DNA from: Candidatus Melainabacteria bacterium
GTDB taxonomy: Bacteria > Actinomycetota > Actinomycetes > Mycobacteriales > Pseudonocardiaceae
Direction: 5' to 3'
Assembly: GCA_903970565.1 (NCBI GenBank)
Contig: CAJCJE010000232.1
Coordinates: 1-6,969, forward strand
DNA: 6,969 nt
This document shows, in pieces, positions 1 to 5,659 of the stretch. The translations under genes were made by a program, and so were the position numbers. Numbering within the stretch: the first letter of the stretch is position 1; each line of letters starts with the position of its first letter. Under the pieces are notes generated by a model. The model worked only from the letters and a program-made list of their open reading frames with translations. It had not been told where the DNA came from and did not search any database.

Positions 1-1729
1 CCTTGAGCAGGTCGACCTGGTCGAGCCCGAACCGCTCGAACACGGTGGCCAGACTGGTCGCTTCCGGCCCGTCGCCGACCGCCGGTGGCACGATCTCGGC
101 GTTGAGGCGGTAAAGCTCGTGATTGGTCCGTAGATAGGGCACTACCTCGGGATTCGGCTCAACCGCGATGATGCGCGCCGTCGGTGTCTGGCTGTGCACC
201 CACAGGTCGAACATCCCGATGCCGGCGCCGATGTCGACCACCACCGCGTCCGGGGGAACTCCGATGCTGGACCGGGCGTGCGCGGCTGCCTCGAAGATGT
301 TCCGGTACCGCGACAGCGCTTCGTCCGGCGCGGGCGCGGCGACGGCGAGTCCGTTGGGCAGCAGTACCCGCAGGTGACCGTCGACCACGGGCAGGTTGCG
401 TGGGTGGGCCGCGACGTAGGCATTGAGCCGCACGTCGCCGGACTCGCCCCGCTCGGCGGTGACCACGGCATCGACGACCGCCGGATGCTCGCGCAGCGCG
501 GCGGCCACCTCGTCCGGCTCGACGCGGACACCGCGCACCTTGACCTGGTCGTCGATCCGGCCGTGGAATTCCAGATATCCCTGCGGGGTGAGCCGGGCGA
601 GGTCGCCGGTCCGGTAGAGCCTGCCGTGCCCGGTGAACGGGTCGGGGTGGAACCGTCGTGCGGTTTCCGCCGGGTTGTCGAGGTAGCCGTCGGCGACGTT
701 GACGCCGCCGACCCACAGCTCTCCGGTCACTCCGGCCGGCAGCGGCTGCTGCCGCTCGTCCAACACGTGACAGGTGACGTTCGCGATCGGTCGGCCGATG
801 GGTACCGTGCTGCCCTCGAAGGGTTCCCGGCAGTCCCAGTAGCTGACATTGACCGCCGCCTCGGTTGGACCGTACTGATTGAACAGCGGGCAGGGCAGCA
901 CGTCCTGGCAGCGCGCCAGCAGCGCACGGTCGAGCACCTCGCCTCCGCTGAACACCCGCCGCAGGTCGGTACAGTAGGCCAGTTCCTCCTCGGCAACGAC
1001 GTAGCGCAGCAGGGACGGCACGAAGTGGGCAGTGGTGACCTCGGCGTCGCGGATCAGGCGCACCAGGCCAAGGCTGTCGTACTGAAGGCCACGTGGTGCG
1101 ACGATCACCGCGCCGCCGGCAAGCAGCGGCGAGAATATTTCCGGCAGCGAGGCGTCGAACGCGGTGGAAGCCTTGTGCAGCACCCGGTCGGTACTGTCGA
1201 AGTCGTACTGGTCCTGAGCCCAGGTGATCCGGTTGACCAGCGCGGCATGGCCGAGCAGGACGCCTTTCGGCGTACCACTCGAGCCGGAGGTGAACAGGAT
1301 GACCGCGGGATGCTCCGCCGTGGCCGGCGGCGTTACCGGTTCGTCGTGCGCGTCCAGCCACGGTTCGCCGAGTTCCAGCCACGGCACCTCGCCGAGATCG
1401 GCGGCGGGAACACCGGAGCGCAACACCGCAGCCGGACGGGCCGTGGCCAGCATCCGTGCGGTGCGGGCCGATGGGAAATCGGGGTCGAGGGGAACCGCGG
1501 TGGCGCCGATCCGCAGCGTGGCCAGCAGCGAGATGACGTAGTCGGCTGATCTCGGCATGAACAGGCCGACCCGGTCGCCAGGGACCACCGCGGACCGCGT
1601 AAGCAGGGCGGCGACGGCGGCCACCCGGTGCCACAGGTCGCGGTAGGTCAACTCACCGTCGACACTGACGATCGCCGGATCATCTGCCTGGGGCCCGGTA
1701 GGCCGACTGACCAGATCAGCCAGATTCAT
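1..1729 (-). CDS. NRPS adenylation domain interrupted by / fused to an FkbM-family methyltransferase (partial, C-terminus outside window)
   Basis: Reading from ATG 1729 leftwards, the frame stays open for 576 codons to the window edge. Residues ~15-440 are an amino-acid-activating adenylation domain: A3 LFTSGSSGTPKG (145-156), A4 FDASLPEIF (191-199), A5 NQYGPTE (284-290), A7 LYRTGDL (371-377), A8 GRIDDQVKVRG (390-400). After AYVAAHP (437-443), where A9 would follow, the sequence becomes an FkbM-type SAM methyltransferase: LLPNGLAVA (456-464), VVVDIGAGIG (496-505, SAM-binding motif I; the family usually has GAN), AVEPNPEVV (522-530) and DLLK (573-576) at the edge. It is therefore an adenylation domain interrupted between A8 and A9, or a direct A-methyltransferase fusion. 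FkbM proteins are mostly O-methyltransferases, so O-methylation of the bound residue is likely but inferred. No condensation domain precedes it, suggesting an initiating module. Tentative pocket code (PheA numbering) D-A-P-H-F-G-Q-V-N, not one I recognise. AGGTGA lies 2 bases before the ATG. A9, A10, the A10 lysine and any carrier domain lie outside the window. Confidence 0.9.
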   Translation of the reverse strand, partial: MNLADLVSRPTGPQADDPAIVSVDGELTYRDLWHRVAAVAALLTRSAVVPGDRVGLFMPRSADYVISLLATLRIGATAVPLDPDFPSARTARMLATARPAAVLRSGVPAADLGEVPWLELGEPWLDAHDEPVTPPATAEHPAVILFTSGSSGTPKGVLLGHAALVNRITWAQDQYDFDSTDRVLHKASTAFDASLPEIFSPLLAGGAVIVAPRGLQYDSLGLVRLIRDAEVTTAHFVPSLLRYVVAEEELAYCTDLRRVFSGGEVLDRALLARCQDVLPCPLFNQYGPTEAAVNVSYWDCREPFEGSTVPIGRPIANVTCHVLDERQQPLPAGVTGELWVGGVNVADGYLDNPAETARRFHPDPFTGHGRLYRTGDLARLTPQGYLEFHGRIDDQVKVRGVRVEPDEVAAALREHPAVVDAVVTAERGESGDVRLNAYVAAHPRNLPVVDGHLRVLLPNGLAVAAPAPDEALSRYRNIFEAAAHARSSIGVPPDAVVVDIGAGIGMFDLWVHSQTPTARIIAVEPNPEVVPYLRTNHELYRLNAEIVPPAVGDGPEATSLATVFERFGLDQVDLLK

Positions 1730-1828
1730 GGTCACCTGAATTCCCCTGTCCAGCTGCCGGTGCCGACAGCGGTCCCCGATGAGATCGGCGCGTTGTTCGC
1801 GCGTGGCGAGTGTAACATTCGAGCCTTA

Positions 1829-1841
1829 CGACATCTTGTCG
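1829..1841. promoter_or_regulatory. Short inverted repeat, possible operator
   Basis: CGACA-tct-TGTCG is a perfect five-base inverted repeat around a three-base centre. It lies about 100 bases upstream of the A-FkbM start and about 205 bases upstream of the flavoenzyme start. It overlaps the weak -35-like TTGTCG, so a bound protein could affect rightward transcription. Five-base arms arise by chance fairly often, so this is only suggestive. Confidence 0.25.
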
Positions 1842-1908
1842 GTTATTGGCCCGGTGGGTATGGGACAACCCTGATGCCTTTTCTGCCCGAATTTGTTGCG
1901 CCGGCCAC

Positions 1909-1924
1909 TCCGCCGAACGGCGGA
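1909..1924. promoter_or_regulatory. 16-bp inverted repeat TCCGCCG-aa-CGGCGGA, possible operator
   Basis: Two perfectly complementary seven-base arms flank an AA centre. As RNA, a two-base loop is too tight for the full stem, so a DNA-level binding site for a dimeric repressor is the more natural reading. It is followed ten bases later by TAATGT (1934-1939), a possible -10 element, which would put the palindrome across the -35 region of a rightward promoter. GC-rich palindromes are common in such genomes, so binding is an inference. Confidence 0.35.
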
Positions 1925-2047
1925 ATACGTGAGTAATGTGGGGAGTGCCACGGTTTGGGGAAAACCCAGCGGGAAAGTAGTAGCACTGACCCGCTCGGTA
2001 ACGGGCGGAGCGTGATTAAACGCGCGGGAGGGTCAGGGGAAACGCAG

Positions 2048-3466
2048 GTGACCAGTGCCGTAGTAGTGGGTAGCGGCCCGAACGGACTGGTGGCCGCCGT
2101 GCTGCTGGCTCGGGCGGGTGCGCGGGTCACGGTGTTCGAGGCCGAGGATCAGATCGGCGGTGGCACCCGCAGTGGTGCGGCGATCCTGCCGGGACTCGTG
2201 CACGACCACTGCTCGGCCGTGCATCCGATGGCCGTCGGGTCACCCGTGCTCCATGAGCTTGACCTGGGCCGTTACGGCCTGCGGTGGCGGTTGCCGGAGA
2301 TCGACTGCGTGCATCCGCTGGACGGCGGCACCGCCGGTGTCCTGTACCGCTCCGTCGCGCGGACCTCGGCCGGGCTCGGCCAGGACGCGGCGCGCTGGTC
2401 GCGGCTGTTCGACCGACCCGCCGCGAGCTACGACCGGCTTGCCGAGGATGTGTTGGGGCCGTTGTTGCGGTTCCCGCGTCATCCACTGCTGCTCGCCAGG
2501 TTCGGGCTGCCCGCCCTGGTCCCGGCCTCGGTACTGGCGAGGGCGTTCGCGACCGAGGAGGCCCGCGCGCTGTTCGGTGGCGTTGCCGCGCACGCTTTCC
2601 TGCCCCTGCACCTGCCGCTGAGCGCGAGTATCGGCCTCGGCATCCTGACCGCGGGGCATCGGCACGGCTGGGCGGTCGCCGCCGGTGGTTCCCGCTCGAT
2701 CACCGACGCGCTCGCCGCGTTGCTGGCCGAGTTGGGCGGCAGGATCGAGACGGGAGCCAGAATCCGGTCGGCGGCGGAGCTGCCCCCCGCCGACGTCACG
2801 ATGTTCGATCTGGCGCCTGGTGCGGTTGCCGAGATTCTCGGTGACCGGCTGCCAGCGCCGATCGCCAGGGCCTACCGGCGTTTCCGACACGGTCCCGGCG
2901 CCTTCAAGGTCGACTTCGCGGTACAGGACGGCGTCCCGTGGACGGCGGAGCCGGCGCGCCGGGCGGGCACCGTGCACGTCGGCGGTACGTTCGCCGAGGT
3001 GGCCGCCGCCGAGCGGGCGGTCAACGCCGGCCGCCTGCCAGAGCGGCCGTTCGTGCTGGTCGGGCAGCAGTATCTGGCTGATCCGGGGCGCTCGGCCGGT
3101 AACGTGCACCCGGTGTGGACCTACGCGCACGTGCCGGCCGGCTACCCCGGGGATGTCACCGAGGCGATCATCGCCCAGATCGAGCGGTTCGCGCCCGGCT
3201 TCCGGGAGCGGATCATCGGCAGGACCGTGCGATCCGCGCGCGGCTTTGCCGCCTACAACGCGAACTACGTCGGCGGGAACATCCTGACGGGAGCCAAGAA
3301 CGCCCAGCAGCTGGTGTTCGGTCCCCGCGCGACCCTGCGCCCCTACGACGTCGGGGTACCCGGTTACTACCTGTGCTCGGCGGCTACGCCGCCTGGTCCC
3401 GGGGCGCACGGCATGTGCGGTGCGCGGGCCGTCGCGGCTGCGCTGACCTACCTGGACCGGCAGTGA
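2048..3466 (+). CDS. FAD-dependent oxidoreductase, phytoene-dehydrogenase-related (PYROXD2-like)
   Basis: A 472-residue flavoenzyme of the phytoene-dehydrogenase-related group. The N-terminus is a Rossmann FAD site, VVVGSGPNGL (5-14), followed by the ribose-binding acidic residue in VTVFEAE (27-33) and GGGTRS (37-42). GGSRSIT (213-219) is a conserved central element. The C-terminus carries the second FAD signature, YLCSAATPPGPGAHGMCG (441-458), almost as in PYROXD2-like proteins; the length is close to the ~500 usual for this group. No signal peptide or membrane segment is apparent. I choose GTG 2048 because AGGGGA (2035-2040) lies seven bases upstream and the Rossmann strand then starts at residue 4. 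The frame is open back to TTG 1955, but that stretch looks noncoding. The enzyme probably desaturates or oxidises an intermediate or the product of the cluster; the substrate cannot be read from sequence. It is divergent from the A-FkbM gene and separated by 289 bases from the next gene, so it may be its own transcript. Confidence 0.92.
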   Translation: MTSAVVVGSGPNGLVAAVLLARAGARVTVFEAEDQIGGGTRSGAAILPGLVHDHCSAVHPMAVGSPVLHELDLGRYGLRWRLPEIDCVHPLDGGTAGVLYRSVARTSAGLGQDAARWSRLFDRPAASYDRLAEDVLGPLLRFPRHPLLLARFGLPALVPASVLARAFATEEARALFGGVAAHAFLPLHLPLSASIGLGILTAGHRHGWAVAAGGSRSITDALAALLAELGGRIETGARIRSAAELPPADVTMFDLAPGAVAEILGDRLPAPIARAYRRFRHGPGAFKVDFAVQDGVPWTAEPARRAGTVHVGGTFAEVAAAERAVNAGRLPERPFVLVGQQYLADPGRSAGNVHPVWTYAHVPAGYPGDVTEAIIAQIERFAPGFRERIIGRTVRSARGFAAYNANYVGGNILTGAKNAQQLVFGPRATLRPYDVGVPGYYLCSAATPPGPGAHGMCGARAVAAALTYLDRQ

Positions 3467-3755
3467 GATGCAGCGACTGGGCCACGTGGGCGATGGCAGA
3501 TCCACCCGTTTGGCGGAGTGCTCGACTTTGGGTCGAGGCGTAAATTGTAGTTGGAAGGGATACTGGGGTTATAACGTGCTGCCTGGCTTCGTGCTCATGC
3601 GATGGTTCTAAGCTGTTCAAATCATAAGTTTCAGAGAATGCAATCCGGACTTTAGTCGCGTCCTGGGCCTATTCGTCCTCGCATGTGTGAGTTCTCCGTG
3701 CGGAGGTTTGTCGCGGCCGCAGAAAACTCGATTCTGCTAAAAGCGAGAGGAATTC
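3467..3755 (+). promoter_or_regulatory. Intergenic region upstream of the A-PCP/peptide/ABC operon
   Basis: This gap is visibly lower in GC than the flanking genes. It contains a hairpin at 3521-3537 (listed separately). It also has a weak promoter candidate, TTGTAG (3545-3550) and TATAAC (3570-3575) with a long 19-base spacer, which would give a leader of roughly 175 bases. A second small stem, CTCC-gtgc-GGAG, lies near 3693-3704. The Shine-Dalgarno GAGAGGA (3745-3751) sits four bases before GTG 3756. No tRNA, riboswitch or T-box feature was recognised. That the downstream operon starts here is inferred from the gap size and base composition. Confidence 0.4.
3521..3537 (+). terminator. Hairpin after the oxidoreductase gene, possible weak terminator
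   Basis: CTCGAC-tttgg-GTCGAG is a perfect six-base stem with a five-base loop, beginning 55 bases after the oxidoreductase stop codon. No T-tract follows, so it is not a classical intrinsic terminator. Actinobacterial terminators often lack T-tracts, so a termination or transcript-end role remains possible. It could equally be a DNA operator for the downstream promoter. Confidence 0.25.
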
Positions 3756-5522
3756 GTGACAAGCGAAACAGCCTTCGGCACGGTCGTTGACCTGTTCGAG
3801 CGTTCGGTTCGGGAACACTCGGCGAAACCCGCCGTCAGAGACAGCGCACGGTCGCTGACCTATGGTGAGCTGGATCACGAGTCCAATGCGGTCGCCGCGT
3901 TGTTGGGCAGTCTTGGTGTGCGCGCGGAGGACCGAGTCGGTATTTACCTGAACCGCTCCGTCGAGTTGTTCGCGGCCGTCATCGGCGTGCTGAAGGCCGG
4001 TGCCGCCTACCTGGCCGTGGACACTCGGTACCCGGATGCCCGACGCGATCTCATGCTGGCCAACGGTGGAGCGACGGTCATTCTCACCGAGCCCGGCTGG
4101 CAGGATCGGCTTTCCGGGCTGCCGGCCAAGATCGTCAGCGTGGACGAGGCACGGGACGTCGTTGCGGTGCAGCTGCCCCGGCCGAGGCCGCAGGACGCGG
4201 CCAGCGTGCTGTTCACCTCCGGCTCCTCCGGTGCACCCAAGGCCATCGTGCTGGAGCATCGCAATCTGGTGTCCTTCGCGTGCAATCCGAGCCTGCCTCG
4301 GCTGCGGCCGGGTGATCGCACCGGGCAGATCTCCAGTATTTCCTTTGACTCCTTCCACCTGGAGGTCTGGACCACCCTGTTCAGTGGCGCCGAGTCGGTC
4401 GTGCTGCCGCCCGTGCCGGAGCTGCTGGCCGCCGACTTCCAGCGCCAGCTGACCAAACACGGGATCACCGCGATGGTGGTACCGACAATGGTGGTCAACC
4501 ACGTGGTCCGTGAGGACAAGCACGCCTTCGACGCCCTGCGGTTGTTGCAGGTCGGTGGTGACGTGCTGTTGCCCTCCGCCTGCCGCGCGCTGCTGTCCGG
4601 TGGGTTCACCGGGCAGCTGTTCAATCTCTACGGGCCGGCCGAGATCACCACGGCCTGCACGGCTCACGAAGTGTCTGTATCGGACGCGCAATCCGCCACC
4701 ATACCGATCGGACTGCCACTGGCCGGGGTTACGCTGTGGGTGCTGGACGAACAACTGCGCCCGGTCCCGCTCGGCGAGACCGGTGAGCTGTTCGTCGCCG
4801 GGCCGGGATTGGCCCGAGGTTACCTCGGCAATCCCGAGCTGACCGAGGAACGCTTCGTGACGCTGCCGCGCGACGACGGCGCCGTGCGGGCCTATCGGAC
4901 CGGGGATCTGGTACGGCAGCGCCAGGACGGCACGTTCGTCTTCGTCGGCCGCGCCGACAACCAGGTGAAGATCCGCGGCTACCGGGTCGAGCCCGGTGAG
5001 GTCGAGCGTGGCCTGTTGCGCCATGCCGAGGTGATCGACGCGGTCGTCCTTGCGCACGGCGTGGGGGGTGACCGCCGGCTGGTGGCGTTCGTGGTGGTTG
5101 ACGATGACCTGAACACCAGGCAGTTGCGCGAGTGGGCGCAACGCGAGATGCCGGACTTCATGGTTCCCAGCCAGTTCGTCGCGCTGCCGCGGATTCCGGC
5201 GACGGCACATGGCAAACGGGATGTCGCCGCGTTGCAGGACACGCTCGCGTCGTTGCGGGAGCGCGAGGAGACCTACGCGGAGCCGGCCACCGACACCGAG
5301 CGCTACCTGGCCGCACTGTGGGAAGAGCTGCTCAACACCGAACGGGTGGGCCGCGAGGAGGACTTCTTCGGGCTCGGCGGCCACTCACTGCTCGCCTTTC
5401 GCATGCACCGTCGGGTCAACCGGGAGCTGGGTACCTCGGTCAGCTTTCCCGCGCTGCTGGACAACACCGTGCTGAAGGACTTCGCCTCGGCCCTCGACGC
5501 GGCACGCGAGGAGTCGGGGTGA
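3756..5522 (+). CDS. Free-standing NRPS adenylation-thiolation (A-PCP) didomain protein
   Basis: A complete 588-residue protein that should activate an amino (or related) acid with ATP and load it onto its own phosphopantetheine arm. Adenylation motifs: A3 LFTSGSSGAPKA (152-163; final Gly replaced by Ala), A4 FDSFHLEVW (197-205), A5 NLYGPAE (290-296; usual Thr of YGPTE replaced by Ala), A7 YRTGDL (380-385), A8 GRADNQVKIRG (398-408), A9 MPDFMVP (465-471) and A10 AHGKRD with catalytic Lys487. The carrier domain (~510-585) has LGGHSLL (540-546), with Ser544 as the attachment site. No condensation, epimerase or thioesterase domain is present, so partners must act in trans. Approximate pocket code D-S-L-(M or V)-Q-G-L-T-A-K; the fourth position is uncertain because of a one-residue gap, and I cannot assign a substrate. 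Asp198 at position 235 suits an alpha-amino acid. GAGAGGA precedes the GTG start. The stop overlaps the next gene by four bases. Confidence 0.94.
   Translation: MTSETAFGTVVDLFERSVREHSAKPAVRDSARSLTYGELDHESNAVAALLGSLGVRAEDRVGIYLNRSVELFAAVIGVLKAGAAYLAVDTRYPDARRDLMLANGGATVILTEPGWQDRLSGLPAKIVSVDEARDVVAVQLPRPRPQDAASVLFTSGSSGAPKAIVLEHRNLVSFACNPSLPRLRPGDRTGQISSISFDSFHLEVWTTLFSGAESVVLPPVPELLAADFQRQLTKHGITAMVVPTMVVNHVVREDKHAFDALRLLQVGGDVLLPSACRALLSGGFTGQLFNLYGPAEITTACTAHEVSVSDAQSATIPIGLPLAGVTLWVLDEQLRPVPLGETGELFVAGPGLARGYLGNPELTEERFVTLPRDDGAVRAYRTGDLVRQRQDGTFVFVGRADNQVKIRGYRVEPGEVERGLLRHAEVIDAVVLAHGVGGDRRLVAFVVVDDDLNTRQLREWAQREMPDFMVPSQFVALPRIPATAHGKRDVAALQDTLASLREREETYAEPATDTERYLAALWEELLNTERVGREEDFFGLGGHSLLAFRMHRRVNRELGTSVSFPALLDNTVLKDFASALDAAREESG
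5508..5513 (+). promoter_or_regulatory. Shine-Dalgarno of the 46-codon gene, inside the end of the A-PCP gene
   Basis: GAGGAG lies five bases before GTG 5519 and is embedded in the last codons (Arg-Glu-Glu-Ser) of the A-PCP gene. It supports independent initiation of the small gene as well as coupling to the upstream one. Confidence 0.65.
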
Positions 5523-5659
5523 GCGCCCCCATCAACGATGTCCCCGCCAACGACGTCCCCATCAACGACGCCGCGGCCATCGTGGTGTGCCTGGCCGCGA
5601 CACCGGACCTCTCGAACGCCGTCCTCGGTATCGCCGCGCCGCCCGTGGAGGTCGCGTGA
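5519..5659 (+). CDS. Small acidic repeat-bearing peptide, 46 residues, unknown function (candidate precursor or scaffold peptide)
   Basis: I do not recognise a family. GTG 5519 overlaps the A-PCP stop (GTGA) and is preceded by GAGGAG (5508-5513) with a five-base gap; its own TGA (5657-5659) overlaps the ABC start in the same way. Third codon positions are G or C in 43 of 46 codons, supporting real translation. Residues 4-18 are three tandem five-residue repeats, PINDV, PANDV and PINDA. Residues 18-27 (AAAIVVCLAA) are hydrophobic with the only cysteine, Cys24; the end is APPVEVA. There are five acidic residues and no Lys, Arg, His, Phe, Tyr or Trp, so it is strongly anionic and unlike a signal peptide, a transmembrane toxin or an MbtH protein (longer, with conserved Trp). 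Placed between a carrier-domain gene and an exporter gene, it could be a ribosomal precursor or scaffold that is modified and exported, or a coupling or regulatory peptide. All functional readings are inference. Confidence 0.7.
   Translation: MSAPINDVPANDVPINDAAAIVVCLAATPDLSNAVLGIAAPPVEVA
5528..5572 (+). repeat. Three tandem 15-base repeats encoding P-x-N-D-(V/A)
   Basis: Units at 5528-5542, 5543-5557 and 5558-5572 read CCC-(ATC or GCC)-AAC-GA(T or C)-G(T or C)C. Units 1 and 3 differ at two bases, units 1 and 2 at three, and units 2 and 3 at three. The period is exactly five codons and the array lies wholly inside the small gene. It probably arose by slippage or unequal duplication that preserved the frame, making a short modular peptide segment. 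Confidence 0.9.
5647..5651 (+). promoter_or_regulatory. Shine-Dalgarno of the ABC exporter gene
   Basis: GGAGG lies four bases before GTG 5656, within the last codons of the 46-codon gene. It fixes the exporter start and explains the need for an upstream reading frame ending exactly here if translation is coupled. Confidence 0.7.

Larger units (their letters stand above)
1730..2047. promoter_or_regulatory. Divergent intergenic region with both 5' leaders
   Basis: These 318 bases separate the leftward A-FkbM gene from the rightward flavoenzyme gene and must hold promoters for both unless transcription comes from farther away. Third-position G/C bias breaks down here, and I accept no gene in it. 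It holds two perfect short inverted repeats (1829-1841 and 1909-1924, listed separately). A possible hairpin in the rightward leader pairs CCGCTC (1991-1996) with GGGCGG (2003-2008), with one T-G wobble and a six-base loop. A TAATGT at 1934-1939 resembles an actinobacterial -10, but no convincing -35 precedes it. TTGTCG (1836-1841) is followed after 17 bases by TATGGG (1859-1864), also only a weak match. The role as a shared control region is inferred from position. Confidence 0.5.

Noticed and set aside
194..1549. Plus-strand open frame of 451 codons opposite the A-FkbM gene
   Set aside because: Antisense shadow caused by high GC; no recognisable motif.
159..1634. Long open frame of 491 codons on the minus strand
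   Set aside because: It is a shadow of the A-FkbM gene in another frame: Arg/Gly/Pro-rich translation and no domain, whereas the true frame shows all adenylation motifs.
1628..1936. 102-codon plus-strand frame across the A-FkbM start and the intergenic region
   Set aside because: The first third is antisense to the A-FkbM N-terminus and the rest lacks codon bias. The internal ATG 1874 (20 codons) has no ribosome site.
1955..2047. Upstream extension of the oxidoreductase to TTG 1955
   Set aside because: No ribosome site suits the TTG; the added 31 residues are unlike the family and push the FAD-binding strand inward. GTG 2048 has AGGGGA at the right distance. GTG 2012 has GGAG only one base away.
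2240..3505. Minus-strand open frame of 421 codons opposite the oxidoreductase gene
   Set aside because: Antisense shadow; the plus strand carries clear FAD-binding motifs in the expected frame.
3468..3611. 47-codon frame beginning one base after the oxidoreductase stop
   Set aside because: It has no Shine-Dalgarno, and its codons, especially in the second half, do not favour G/C at third positions as real genes here do. The peptide resembles nothing I recognise.
3669..5384. Minus-strand open frame of 571 codons opposite the A-PCP gene
   Set aside because: Despite its length it mirrors the strongly biased coding frame of the A-PCP gene, and its translation is low-complexity with no domain.
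5528..5572. Tandem repeats as a CRISPR array
   Set aside because: The units are 15 bases, directly adjacent without spacers, imperfect and inside a coding frame.
5519..5659. Small gene as an MbtH-like adenylation helper
   Set aside because: MbtH proteins are longer (about 70 residues) with conserved Trp residues; this peptide has no aromatic residue at all.
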